Positions 1-9,720 of a DNA stretch of 64,000 nucleotides are shown one piece after another. Position 1 is the first letter of the stretch; each line of letters starts with the position of its first letter. The DNA lies in NCBI GenBank assembly GCA_020055645.1, contig CM034546.1:48298001-48362000 (forward strand), given 5' to 3'. The DNA comes from Tomocerus qinae. Taxonomy: Eukaryota; Arthropoda; Collembola; Entomobryomorpha; Tomoceridae. Under the pieces are notes generated by a model. The model was given only the letters and a program-made list of their open reading frames with translations. It was not told the origin of the DNA and searched no databases. Position numbers and translations under genes: made by a program.

Positions 1-2
1 AC

Positions 3-3000
3 AATAACCTTAATTCAGTGATAACATCTTGCACACTGGACACCAAACTACAAAAAACTTGTCTTGTATTTTGCAATGCTGGGTCCTGTTACAAGGAAAT
101 TGTAGAAAAGTTATCAAAAACATTTGACAATGTTATATCTCTGAAACATAGTCTGAAATTTGGCTCGAAAGATTCTCTATGCATGCAAAATTTGAATATG
201 CTAGACGAAATTGAGTTCACAGAAGGTTTAAACAAAATGACAGAATCTTATGATATCTGTGATGTACTTTATTTAATGGCTTTAGATTATGAAAATGGAG
301 GAGAAAACGATTTGTATATAAAAACACTAAACTTTTGTAAGTATTTCATAAAAAGGGGACATACTAATACTAAAATTGTGGTAGTTACAAAAGGTTCAGC
401 TTGTACAGCGAATCAAAAAACCGTTCTTCCTTCAGGTGCTGTTTTGTGGGGAATGTTTAAAAGTCTAATGAATGAATCTCCTAAACTTACTATACGTATT
501 TTGGATTTGGATCCTGATGTTACAGATACAAAGATCACAACAGAAGAAATATTTTACGAGATGTACAATTCTGAAACAAAATTTGTTTGCTATAGGGAAG
601 GGAAAAAATATGTTCCTAAGTATGTAAAATTTAGTGAAGCATATGAGGCTTTAAGTCTTCCTATAGGAGGGTATAAAATCCAGGTTCCTAAAACAAAACG
701 AATTGCAGATGTCGCTTTTGTGCCTTTAAGAAGACATCCATTAAAGCCTGACGACGTAGAAGTTGAAATAAAGGCCATGTCTCTTAATTTTAGAGATATT
801 TTCGTGATTATGAAACCAGATGGCTATAGTAGTTTATTTGACGAAGTAGGCACGGATTTTGCCGGAGTTATTTCCAGAATTGGTTCACAAGTTACAAAAT
901 TTAAACCTGGAGATGAAGTTTTTGGTTTTGGCACTACGGGAAGTGCTGCAAGTCATATTATTCAAAAAGAGACAAGCACAATTTATCAAAAACCATCCCA
1001 CTTTAGTATACCTGAGGCTGCCACAATTGCCTCATGCCATATAACAGCACACTACTGTCTTGTTACAGTTGCTAATTTAAAAAAGAATGAAACAGTATTG
1101 ATTCACGTAGCATCAGGAGGTGTGGGTCTGTATGCGGTCCAAATTGCACAATATATTGGGGCTAGAATTATAGTTACAGCAGGAAGTCACAGAAAAAGGT
1201 CCTATCTAAGATCTCTTGGTCTGGAGCATGTTTTACATTCAAGAGATTTGACTTTTGGTGATGGAATCAGAAAAATTACAAATGGCAACGGAGTGGATGT
1301 AGTTTTGAATTCATTAACTAGTGAAGGCTTCAAGGAGACCACTCTTGACAATTGTGCCAAAAACGCTCGTTTTGTGGAAATAGGAAAAGTAAATATTTGG
1401 CTACCAGAAGATGTACAAAAGCTCAGACCTGATGTTGCTTACTCAGTTGTTGATTTGGAAAAAGTCGAACCAAAATATTTGGTTGAGAATATTCAAGTTG
1501 TCTACAGAAAAGATATAATCAAGCCAGTGGCGTATTCTAGATTTGATATTACTAATATTAGAAACGCTCTAAATTATTTTATGAAAGCACAACATATTGG
1601 AAAAATTGTTTTGACAATGCCAGAAACTTTAAATGTAAGTGGTGAGTTGTTATCAAAGCAATTTATGTTTAGCAAAAATGCCACATACCTAATAACTGGT
1701 GGATTGGGAGGTATTGGACTAGTTGTGGCTAAATGGATGGTTGACTGTGGTGCTGGATGTTTGGTACTAATTCGTAGGTCAGCACCCAGTGCTAAAACTC
1801 TTAAGGAAATTAATCTATTGCGAGGTGAAGGATGTCGTGTTTTAACATTTGCAGTAGACGTAGGATGTTCGCAGCAGTGTGGAAATTTATTCGATAAAAT
1901 ATGCTCGGATGACTTTCCACCATTAAAAGGTGTAATTCATTCTGCAGGAGTTCTTTCCGATGCTATATACGCCAATCAAACTTGGGAAAAGTATGAGCCT
2001 GTTTTTAACGCCAAAATTGAAGGTTGCCTTAATTTGCATAAATTTACAAAAGATATGCATCTGGAACATTTTGTGCTATTCTCTTCAATGGCTTCTGTTA
2101 TTGCACCACTTGGGCAAAGTAATCATTGCGCGGCAAATTCATTCTTAAATGCGTTTGCGCACTACCGGCATTCAATTGGTTTACCTGCGCAGACTATAAA
2201 TTGGGGTGCTTGGTTAGAAGTTGGCTCTGCAGCCAATCTACAATTTGATGGCGTTTATTCATTTAATCCTAATCAGGGAATATCTGCTCTTCAATTTGCA
2301 ATGTCCCGACCTAGCTTGGTTCAAGTTGGAGTTGTGCAGCTAAACGTAAAAGAACTTCGTCACGTATCTCCAGTAGTGGACCAATATTTTGAAGATTCAC
2401 TTGTTGAACTTGAAAACAATGTACAACGGGTGAATACTTATGACCAATCGCAGAAATTTTGGGAGGTTATAAAACCAATGTCGGCAGATTGTAGGTCAAC
2501 ATATATTAAAACCCAATTAACAAACCTGATTAAAGAAACTTTGAAATTGCCAAATGCAGAGCCGCTTAATGATTATCAGATATTTTCTGAAATGGGATTA
2601 GATTCTCTCATGTCTGTAGAATTGAAGAACAAGATTCAAACTTTGTTAGGAGATAATTTTGTTTTAAACGCCCTGGTACTGATTGATTATCCTACTATTA
2701 GCAAGTTATGTGACTATTTAGTTGGCGTAACTTCAGGTATGGTAGATTTAGGACCACAAAATATTACCTCTGAAGTCGATGAAAATGCATTGAGAGAATT
2801 GATAAAGAAGGATTGCATCCTACCAGATGATATTAAAGGGAGTGGAAATATTGTAAAAGCAGGTCAAGTTCGGAATATTCTTTTGACAGGTGGGACAGGA
2901 CACTTAGGTGGCCATTTGCTTGAACAAATTCTAAAAATTCCTTCCATGAATGTGACTTGCTTAGTTAGAAGCTCTACTGAAGAACAAGCTCGGAAAAAGA

Positions 3001-4031
3001 TTGTCAGTAATTTTGAAAAGCATAAATTGTCAGTAGATTTCAATCGCATTTCTGTTGTAAAAGGCGATGTAGCTCAGGAGCGTTTTGGACTTTCAGTTGA
3101 AGAATATAATCGATTATCAGAAAGTATCGATTCAGTCTTTCATTTAGCAGCTAAAGTCAGTTTCGTAGAAGATTACATGACACGGTCGTCAAACAGAACT
3201 GATATTCGATCCGTAAATGTATTAGGAACAATCAACGTTCTAAGATTTGCGGGACATGGAAAGACAAAGCGAGTTTTTTATTCTTCGTCAATTGTGGCCA
3301 TAAATAAATTAAATAGCGATGGGTTTGCCTATGAAGATTTTCCAGATAATGAAAATAATGCGGAAGGAATTGCAATGGGATATTCCTTAACAAAATTCGT
3401 TAGCGAGAAATTAGTTGGGCAAGCAATATCTAGGGGAATCCCTTGCATTGTCATTAGGTATCCGAATGTAGCAGGAAATAGTCAGACCGGACATTTTACT
3501 ATAGGCTCCGATTTTGTACTCAATTTATTTTTAATGGCTATAAAATTGGGATTGATTTTTAATAATGAAGGTGGGTGGTCCTTATTATCAGCTGACATTG
3601 CTGCCGAATTAACAATGGACTTACTCTCAAATGACAATGTTGACTCTGAAATGTACAATTTGTTTCAACCTAATTCAATACAAGCGATCGAATTGGTAAA
3701 CATGGTTAGAGCTTTGGGCTACAATTTAGAGATAGTAAAACAAAATGAGTTTTTCGAAAAAGTTCAGCAAGAACGAGACAGTACAATCTTGTCACATTTT
3801 AAAACTGCTTATGGCCCAGATTTTTTAAATGAATTATTGGGCAACAATGACTTTATTGCAAAACATGCACTATCAGGATCGCTTACCGACACTAAATTAA
3901 GTAATAAAGTACTTAATGCAGTACCAAATATTTCTCAAAGGATTGGCAATTCTTATCATGGATTTAGGAGCTGCGTTTTGTATAGTGAATCTTTAGGAAT
4001 TTTGAACAAGGCAGGTGACGTCCATTTATGA
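3..4031 (+). CDS. Type I polyketide/fatty-acid synthase, C-terminal part, with terminal thioester reductase (5' end outside window)
   Basis: The frame is open to the left window edge, and the first ATG-like position (18, a GTG) is not a start, so the N-terminal KS, AT and DH region is missing. Visible order: a structural or pseudo-KR region (about 20-650); an enoyl reductase (about 700-1640) with the NADPH motif ASGGVGLYA; a ketoreductase (about 1670-2270) starting with TGGLGGIG; an acyl carrier domain (about 2500-2730) with the phosphopantetheine serine in GLDSLMSVEL; and a NAD-binding-4 thioester reductase (about 2870-3990) with TGGTGHLGG and a GYSLTKF active-site motif. Family knowledge: such reductases release the chain as an aldehyde or alcohol, whereas animal FAS uses a thioesterase. 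The KR has His at 2124-2126 where the catalytic Tyr normally lies (NHCAAN). No intron interrupts 4 kb, unlike the eRF1 and cyclin K genes here. The product is unknown. The gene converges on the gustatory receptor, 140 bp between stops. Confidence 0.9.
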   Translation, partial: NNLNSVITSCTLDTKLQKTCLVFCNAGSCYKEIVEKLSKTFDNVISLKHSLKFGSKDSLCMQNLNMLDEIEFTEGLNKMTESYDICDVLYLMALDYENGGENDLYIKTLNFCKYFIKRGHTNTKIVVVTKGSACTANQKTVLPSGAVLWGMFKSLMNESPKLTIRILDLDPDVTDTKITTEEIFYEMYNSETKFVCYREGKKYVPKYVKFSEAYEALSLPIGGYKIQVPKTKRIADVAFVPLRRHPLKPDDVEVEIKAMSLNFRDIFVIMKPDGYSSLFDEVGTDFAGVISRIGSQVTKFKPGDEVFGFGTTGSAASHIIQKETSTIYQKPSHFSIPEAATIASCHITAHYCLVTVANLKKNETVLIHVASGGVGLYAVQIAQYIGARIIVTAGSHRKRSYLRSLGLEHVLHSRDLTFGDGIRKITNGNGVDVVLNSLTSEGFKETTLDNCAKNARFVEIGKVNIWLPEDVQKLRPDVAYSVVDLEKVEPKYLVENIQVVYRKDIIKPVAYSRFDITNIRNALNYFMKAQHIGKIVLTMPETLNVSGELLSKQFMFSKNATYLITGGLGGIGLVVAKWMVDCGAGCLVLIRRSAPSAKTLKEINLLRGEGCRVLTFAVDVGCSQQCGNLFDKICSDDFPPLKGVIHSAGVLSDAIYANQTWEKYEPVFNAKIEGCLNLHKFTKDMHLEHFVLFSSMASVIAPLGQSNHCAANSFLNAFAHYRHSIGLPAQTINWGAWLEVGSAANLQFDGVYSFNPNQGISALQFAMSRPSLVQVGVVQLNVKELRHVSPVVDQYFEDSLVELENNVQRVNTYDQSQKFWEVIKPMSADCRSTYIKTQLTNLIKETLKLPNAEPLNDYQIFSEMGLDSLMSVELKNKIQTLLGDNFVLNALVLIDYPTISKLCDYLVGVTSGMVDLGPQNITSEVDENALRELIKKDCILPDDIKGSGNIVKAGQVRNILLTGGTGHLGGHLLEQILKIPSMNVTCLVRSSTEEQARKKIVSNFEKHKLSVDFNRISVVKGDVAQERFGLSVEEYNRLSESIDSVFHLAAKVSFVEDYMTRSSNRTDIRSVNVLGTINVLRFAGHGKTKRVFYSSSIVAINKLNSDGFAYEDFPDNENNAEGIAMGYSLTKFVSEKLVGQAISRGIPCIVIRYPNVAGNSQTGHFTIGSDFVLNLFLMAIKLGLIFNNEGGWSLLSADIAAELTMDLLSNDNVDSEMYNLFQPNSIQAIELVNMVRALGYNLEIVKQNEFFEKVQQERDSTILSHFKTAYGPDFLNELLGNNDFIAKHALSGSLTDTKLSNKVLNAVPNISQRIGNSYHGFRSCVLYSESLGILNKAGDVHL

Positions 4032-4171
4032 TGCATAAATTATTCCTTACTAAAAGTGATGAAAATATCTTTTTATGTTTTAATGTTATGCACGATAAAA
4101 ATAAATTATAAAAAATTCTATGTGATAATTTATATTATATCCCATTATTACTACAGAAACAAAAAGGTTTT

Positions 4172-5722
4172 TCAAGTTCGAGTACAATTTGTTAATTTTG
4201 TGTCTATTTCTCCTTGCTTGAATTGCATTAATATGATTATATAAGTTGCACAGGTTGCGCAAATCTGAAATAGAACATTAGAGATGTCATAAATTAATTA
4301 CTTTGTCTAATATACAAAATTTATGCATAATATTTTGAAAATATTAAAGTTCTGCTTACAGATGTTAGTAATGAATGATTCATTTCAAAAAATGATCCAG
4401 GAGAAATGTTTGCAGGATTTTTTGAAACGTTTGTTGAAAATATATGAAGCTGTAAAAAGAATGTAAAATTTCTTAGCATAATGTAATCGTTAGTAATAAG
4501 TATGTATTTATGATAAATAAATTACCTTTATTAGAATAGATGGTCGTAATTTTTTCTGTAAAAATTTGGGGGCGTTACAAATTTTCTGTTGTACTATTTT
4601 TCCGGTTTTATAAAGATAATTAGAATTTGTCACTAAGTGATAAATAATGCATGCGTGCACTACAAGTGGAAATAAGCAAAACGAAATTAGAGGATATTTT
4701 CCCTCTATAATCCATACTATAAAGAAAAAGACATATATAATTGTAACTACTAAACAAAGAGTTATGTTAATTAACAAATTGGGGCCGAGAGTCTCGTGAA
4801 ATTCGTCAATCATTGTCAGGGTTTCATAATAAGATTTCATAGCAGTGATTAATTTCTTCTCAAAAACATCTTCATTATTGATATGGAGAAATTTCTGAGT
4901 TTTTCTAAATACTCCTTCCATCACGATATCCTCCACATCTTGAGGTGCTACATTAAAATACTCGCCATGTTTCGGGGATTTATTTTTGTCGAAATTAGTC
5001 AAGGGTTTGTTAAAAATTACAGTAAATTCATCAATATACTGTGAAATAGACTTTAGAGTGCATTGGTATATTTTAATAAAATAAACAGCCCAGACGGCAC
5101 TGCAAGGATTCAAACATGAAAAGATACTTTGAGAAGTCACTAGAATAACGAATAGTGGGTTTTGGAGTAAAGTTGTTAATGCTTCGTGTTGTTCGTCGTT
5201 TAACGGCAATAAACTTATAGATATTAGTTGACCGGAATTGGTGATGCAGAAAAATAAAAACGCATTTCTGATTTGGGATTTAATTGCGTTGAAAAATTGA
5301 TTGTTTGGCTGAAAAAAATCTTGTTCGGTAAGCGATTGGATTTTATTAAGTCTGGAACAATTACTTTTCCAGAAAATTGACATTGATTCACCATAGACTA
5401 ACCCTAAAACTCGAAAAATGATACCAAATATTACAGATAAATAACCTACAACGGAGAAAATTAACAATTCTGTAGGTGAAGTGATATTTATCGAAGTTAA
5501 AATGTATTTCATGGCGAAACCAGAAGCCAAAAGGGCAAAGATGGAAAAAACGTTAAAAACTATATTGATCAAACCGCGATAGCTAAAAACATTTTTGATA
5601 TAGGGTTTTTCAAAATCTAAATAATCAAGCGGAAATGGTAAAAACGAAAGTAATCGCATTGGGATTATCGCCCATTTTCCACTTGCTAGTAGATTTTCTT
5701 CTAAACTCACTATTTTCTCCAT
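4172..5722 (-). CDS. Gustatory receptor (insect chemoreceptor superfamily), 3 exons, 459 aa
   Basis: Exon 1 is 5722-4526, exon 2 is 4449-4360 and exon 3 is 4264-4172, all joined in phase 0. Donors are GTAATT and GTAAGC; acceptors are TTTACAG and TTTCAG. Exon 1 alone runs on to a false stop at 4508, but splicing adds two small exons. The last one carries TYIIILMQF (residues about 436-444), which fits the TYhhhhhQF signature of transmembrane segment 7 in gustatory receptors. The protein has several hydrophobic segments (around residues 50-75, 85-110, 160-180, 190-215, 320-345, 350-370), no signal peptide, and a cytoplasmic-type N terminus, as expected for this family of seven-pass, inverted-topology ion channels. 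Length is normal. The ligand cannot be inferred. The gene lies tail to tail with the synthase at 4031. A decayed copy is unlikely because all three exons keep frame. Confidence 0.9.
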
Positions 5723-7374
5723 ATTTTCTCACTACTTGTTGTCGCCCGATTTGAATGACATTTGCAACTGCTGCTTTTAATATACATTAAAAACAACTAG
5801 CGCTCGTTTGTTATTCAATGCAAGTTAAATTGTTTTGGCAATTAACTTTAAACGAATATTTATACACCCAACATTCATTCTATAAAAAATTGATGACAGT
5901 GGGTTGAAATGATTACAGCGGTGAATCTTTTTCTATTTCACATCATAAGACAAATGTAAATATCCTATGTTTAAATATTTGTACACCTGTTTGCAAACAG
6001 GAAACAACAACAAACGTTTGTACACCTATTTATACATTCAATCATTCAATTCATTTAATTGGTTTCCAGTAACGTGGATTTGTATGGATTTAATATTGGA
6101 TTTAATAATTATCAAAGGTACCTATTTAATTATTCTTGTATGCTTCAATGAAGTTTACTTTCCATTATTTATACATCGATGCAGGTGTGGTCTAATTACG
6201 CATAATTACTACGAAACTAAACGTCACTGAAAACTGAATAGCCATTAAAAATATTTTATTATTGTCTTACTTTAATAAAAATGAACATTAAATGTAATTA
6301 ATATTTGAGGATAACAACTATTAACATTTATTATTCAATTACCAATCTAGTCATCTATTACAGCAATGAAATTTTTGGCAATAGTCCAGGTTACGTAGTG
6401 AGGATTTCAAATAGTTATACGCATACAATAAAAAAATGTTGTGACTTAATGGAGTCAGTCAAAGACACAAAGTCACTATGTAAAAAGATTTCGTTCGCAA
6501 CTTAAAGCAGAAAAATTGAGTTAGTATATTTAATGTAATTGTACATTTAGTTAGACAAGAAAAATCCATTGCCTATTGGTTGAAAATAATTTTGTAGTTA
6601 AAATGCTCTATTTGTTTTAACTACAAAATCTACTCGTATTGGTTAAGAGTGATATTTTGACATCTCTGGTGACAAATTGGGGAGGGTGGGGTAAGGGGTA
6701 GATTTGAAAAATGTCCTAATGCAACATTTGTAGTAGGTTTACAATTGAAAACAGATCGTTGGAGCTGCTTGGGAATATTTTACAACGATACCTATCTGAA
6801 AACAATTAGTTTTTTATTGGACATGGGAAATTCAAATGAAGGTTTAACAAGAATTATTTCAGACCCTGACTCTTTAAATGGTACTTGATGTAAACATCAC
6901 TGGGGTGAATGTAATTACAACTAGTGACGGCTAATGAGGAAATTGGGGGAAAATTTACGAGTGAAACGGAGACGGTTATGCTATAAAAGTATATTTGTAG
7001 AGTGTAGACTCTACAAATAAATATATAATGGCAAACTTATTTAATCAATGTAGGTGAGGCAAACTCAGTTAAACTAAGTGAAGAAAATTTGTTAGTGGAT
7101 CTGGTATAGTACTATCGACTACATATTTAAAGTCTATATATCAGTTAATTGAAATGACGAACCGCAGCAATTTCAAAATTCCATAGCAAAGGACAAAAGA
7201 TGAAGGCCGCTGAATGAATTCCTGGAGTGGTAAATTTTGTATTTGTTGACTTCAAAAGGTGAAGACCCGGAAGCCAGGTCTTCCGCGTCTAAATGGCAGC
7301 TTATTCTATGTCTTGGCGAGAGTCTTCGGTGGGGCTGCAGGCTTCTTCGCTTTTGAAGAAAAGGCGACTTTGGC
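5723..7374. other. Intergenic region with two short hairpins
   Basis: I see no gene here. Two near-perfect inverted repeats stand out: a 15-bp stem at 6588-6629 built on attttgtagttaaaa, flanked on both sides by tattggtt, and a 12-bp stem at about 6992-7018 (tatttgtagagt). The short open frames at 5967-6230 and 6305-6505 have no coding character. The region just downstream of 5722 should hold the gustatory receptor promoter, but no clear core motif is visible. The 7306-7374 part is discussed with the zinc-finger gene. Confidence 0.5.
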
Positions 7375-8917
7375 CTACTTCCCAGGCTTGGGGGCTGCAG
7401 TTGTCTTCTTGCGGGCGATGGCCTTCTTAGGGACTGCTTCCTCCTGCGGAGATGAACGAGAGGTTGACGGCTGTCTTGTCTCTTCAAGTCTGTCAGTGCT
7501 GGTGGCAGTGCTCATCCTGGCCTTCTTTTTTGGTTGGCCGTCCTCAGTACCCCCAGTATTCACACCCGCCTTCTTTGCCGCTTCACGCTCGTTCTGCAAA
7601 ACATAGAGCAATTAATTCATTAAGTACAAAGTGGTGTACTAGCTCAATTGAAAGCTGATTAAATGGCTCATAGTCATTCCCTGACAGGGGAAGTAGGTGA
7701 AAAAATTAAAAAATATAAATTTTTAATATTAAAACAAAAAGATACCCTTAAGCACGCGTGAGCTGCGTAGTTGTTGACAGCAATACCCTTCCTGCCACAG
7801 TGTGGGCAAGTTTTCCTGGGCTCTTCTTTCAAGCAGACCCGAATTACGTGTTTCCGGGCCCCACTCCTTGTGGAAAATGCTTTGCCGCAAATATTGCAGA
7901 TGAAGACGTTCTAGATGAACACAAATTATGAAAATAATTTTTAAATTGTGAAAATAATTTTTAAATTATGAAAATAATTTTTAAATTGTGAAAATAATTT
8001 TTAAATTGTGAAAATAATTTTTAAATTATGAAAATAATTTTTAAATTGTGAAAATAATTTTTAAATTGTGAAAATAATTTTTAAATTGTGAAAATAATTT
8101 TTAAATTGTGAAAATAATTTTTAAATGATGTAAATAATTTGTAAACAATGTAAATAATTTGTAAACAATTAGTAAATAATGTAAATAATTTGTAAACAAT
8201 TAGTAAATAATGTAAATAATTTGTAAATAGTATAATTAGATTTTAAATAGTGTAATTAGTTTTTAAATAATGTAATTAGATTTTAAATAGTGTAATTAGA
8301 TTTTAAATAGTGTAATTAGATTTTAAATAGTGTAATTAGATTTTAAATAGTGTAACTAGATTTTAAATAGTGTGATTAGATTTTAAATAGTATAATTAGA
8401 TTTTAAATAGTGTAATTAGATTTTAAATACTGTTAGATTTTAAATAGTATAATTAGATTTTAAATAGTGTAATTAGATTTTAAATAATATAATCAGATTT
8501 TAAATAGTGTAAATAAATTTATAAGTAATTTATTTAATTTTTAATTAGTGTAAATAATTTTTAAATTACCTCTGCAACTTGTTTTACTTCTTTTCGGCAG
8601 TCTTTACGTGGCCTACGTCGAGTGAAGTCCTTGGGATTAATATCCCTCCGTTGAAAGTGTGTCCATAGTTCATCTCGTCTTCTCTTCTCCTTTGTGAGGA
8701 ATAGATTGAGGATTGCTCCTTCTTTATTTTCTGCGTGATGCTAGAAATTAAATTATATTAAGAAATTAAAGTAATAATAAAATTAAAACTTAATTTTATT
8801 AATATTAAAACATCTTACCAAAAGCTCCAGTTCGTCGATGGTAATCAGCCCGCTTTCCAACCAGGCGTCCAAGGTTCTTCGAAGACTCCTAAAATCCATT
8901 TTTTGAAAATGGGACAT
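7375..8917 (-). CDS. Small zinc-finger protein with basic tail, 4 exons, about 216 aa
   Basis: Exons read in one frame, all phase 0: 8917-8819 (start MSHFQK; alternative starts at 8980 or 8899), 8740-8570, 7910-7746 and 7593-7375. Donors GTAAG, GTAATT and GTATCT and acceptors TTTCTAG, ATCTAG and TTTGCAG fit. Exon 2 is very basic (EKRRRDELW, RRRPRKDCRKE). Exon 3 holds a finger starting CNICGKAF and closing with H and C, then CPHCGRKG closing with HAC, so both are C2HC-like rather than classical C2H2. Exon 4 is a hydrophilic lysine/alanine/proline-rich tail (QPKKKAR, AIARKK), as in nuclear DNA-binding proteins. I do not recognise the family. The frame after the TAG at 7375-7377 stays open for 22 codons of the same composition before another TAG at 7306-7308. 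Intron 2 is a tandem array. Confidence 0.65.
7911..8569. repeat. Intron-filling tandem arrays, 20-bp period
   Basis: Almost the whole intron between exons 2 and 3 of the zinc-finger gene is tandem repeat. From about 7925 to 8125 the unit is 20 bp (aaaataatttttaaattgtg, with some atg variants). A diverged stretch with gtaaataatttgtaaacaat follows to about 8226. A second 20-bp unit (tagtgtaattagattttaaa) then runs to about 8510. Copies are near-identical, which suggests recent expansion. The splice sites at both ends remain intact. Confidence 0.9.
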
Positions 8918-9720
8918 TAGGTTAGAGTCGAACGAGGGACGGCGTGAAAATGAAAAAAATGGCAAGTGAAACCAATGCATGCCGTAGGAAAATTACATTT
9001 AGCTAATTTGACTTATTTTTCATGGCAATTGTGCAAAATGCCTCGCATAGACACAAATGAAATGCAATAGAAACAACAAATACAGATAAAAGAGGCATGT
9101 AGAACGGACGTTTAGGAAGTTTATATTTAAGTCGATTATTGCTATTGCAGTAATTTACGTCAATCTAATACCCAAAATCGGGAAATCAGAAGTACACCTG
9201 AATTGGTTAGTTTAATTGCGAACCATCGGAGGATTTCTCCTGTAATGTCCTTTCGGAAATCACCAGCTGGCCAAAAAGACAATTGTCCGACCGCGCCACT
9301 GTCACACCGTCCTTTCAAATCGTAGGCTATGAAATTCCACTCTCGCGATCTCGTAGCCTCGGCTGTCACGGTGACGGCCTGTCTTCTCACGGGCTACGAC
9401 ATATATATAATATCCACTCGTCATCAGGCACGCATCCAGAAATTTGGTCAAGGGGGGGCGCAACCAAAAATGAATTTTTCCAATTTTGGCCGTTTTTGGA
9501 AAAAATCCTTTTTCTTAGATTTAGGGGGGAGCGCTGCTCCCCCGTCCTCCTATAGGATACGTGCTTGCCACTCATTGTGATGTGGTCGGACAAATGTTTT
9601 GTTGACCAGCGGGAGAGTTTTAAAAGAACATTACATGAGAAGTCCACCGATGCTTTGCACTGTTTATAATTACAACATTGAAAGTTAAAACTGTTATAAG
9701 TTATAACCGTTAGAAATTAC
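8918..9720. other. Intergenic, with a dispersed repeat fragment at about 9430-9550
   Basis: No gene is evident. The stretch around 9430-9550 (rich in G runs, with caaccaaaaatg and a ggggagcgctgctcccc palindrome) resembles, in the opposite orientation, the one at about 22440-22565, which reads aaggggggtgcaaccaaaaa on its minus strand. It is probably one end of an uncharacterised transposable element. A zinc-finger exon of the kind found at 21198-22041 for the paralogous ZAD gene is not present here. Confidence 0.4.

Noticed and set aside
9387-9647. 86-codon minus-strand frame as a possible third exon of ZAD copy 1
   Set aside because: It overlaps the dispersed repeat and contains no C2H2 pattern, unlike exon 3 of copy 2.
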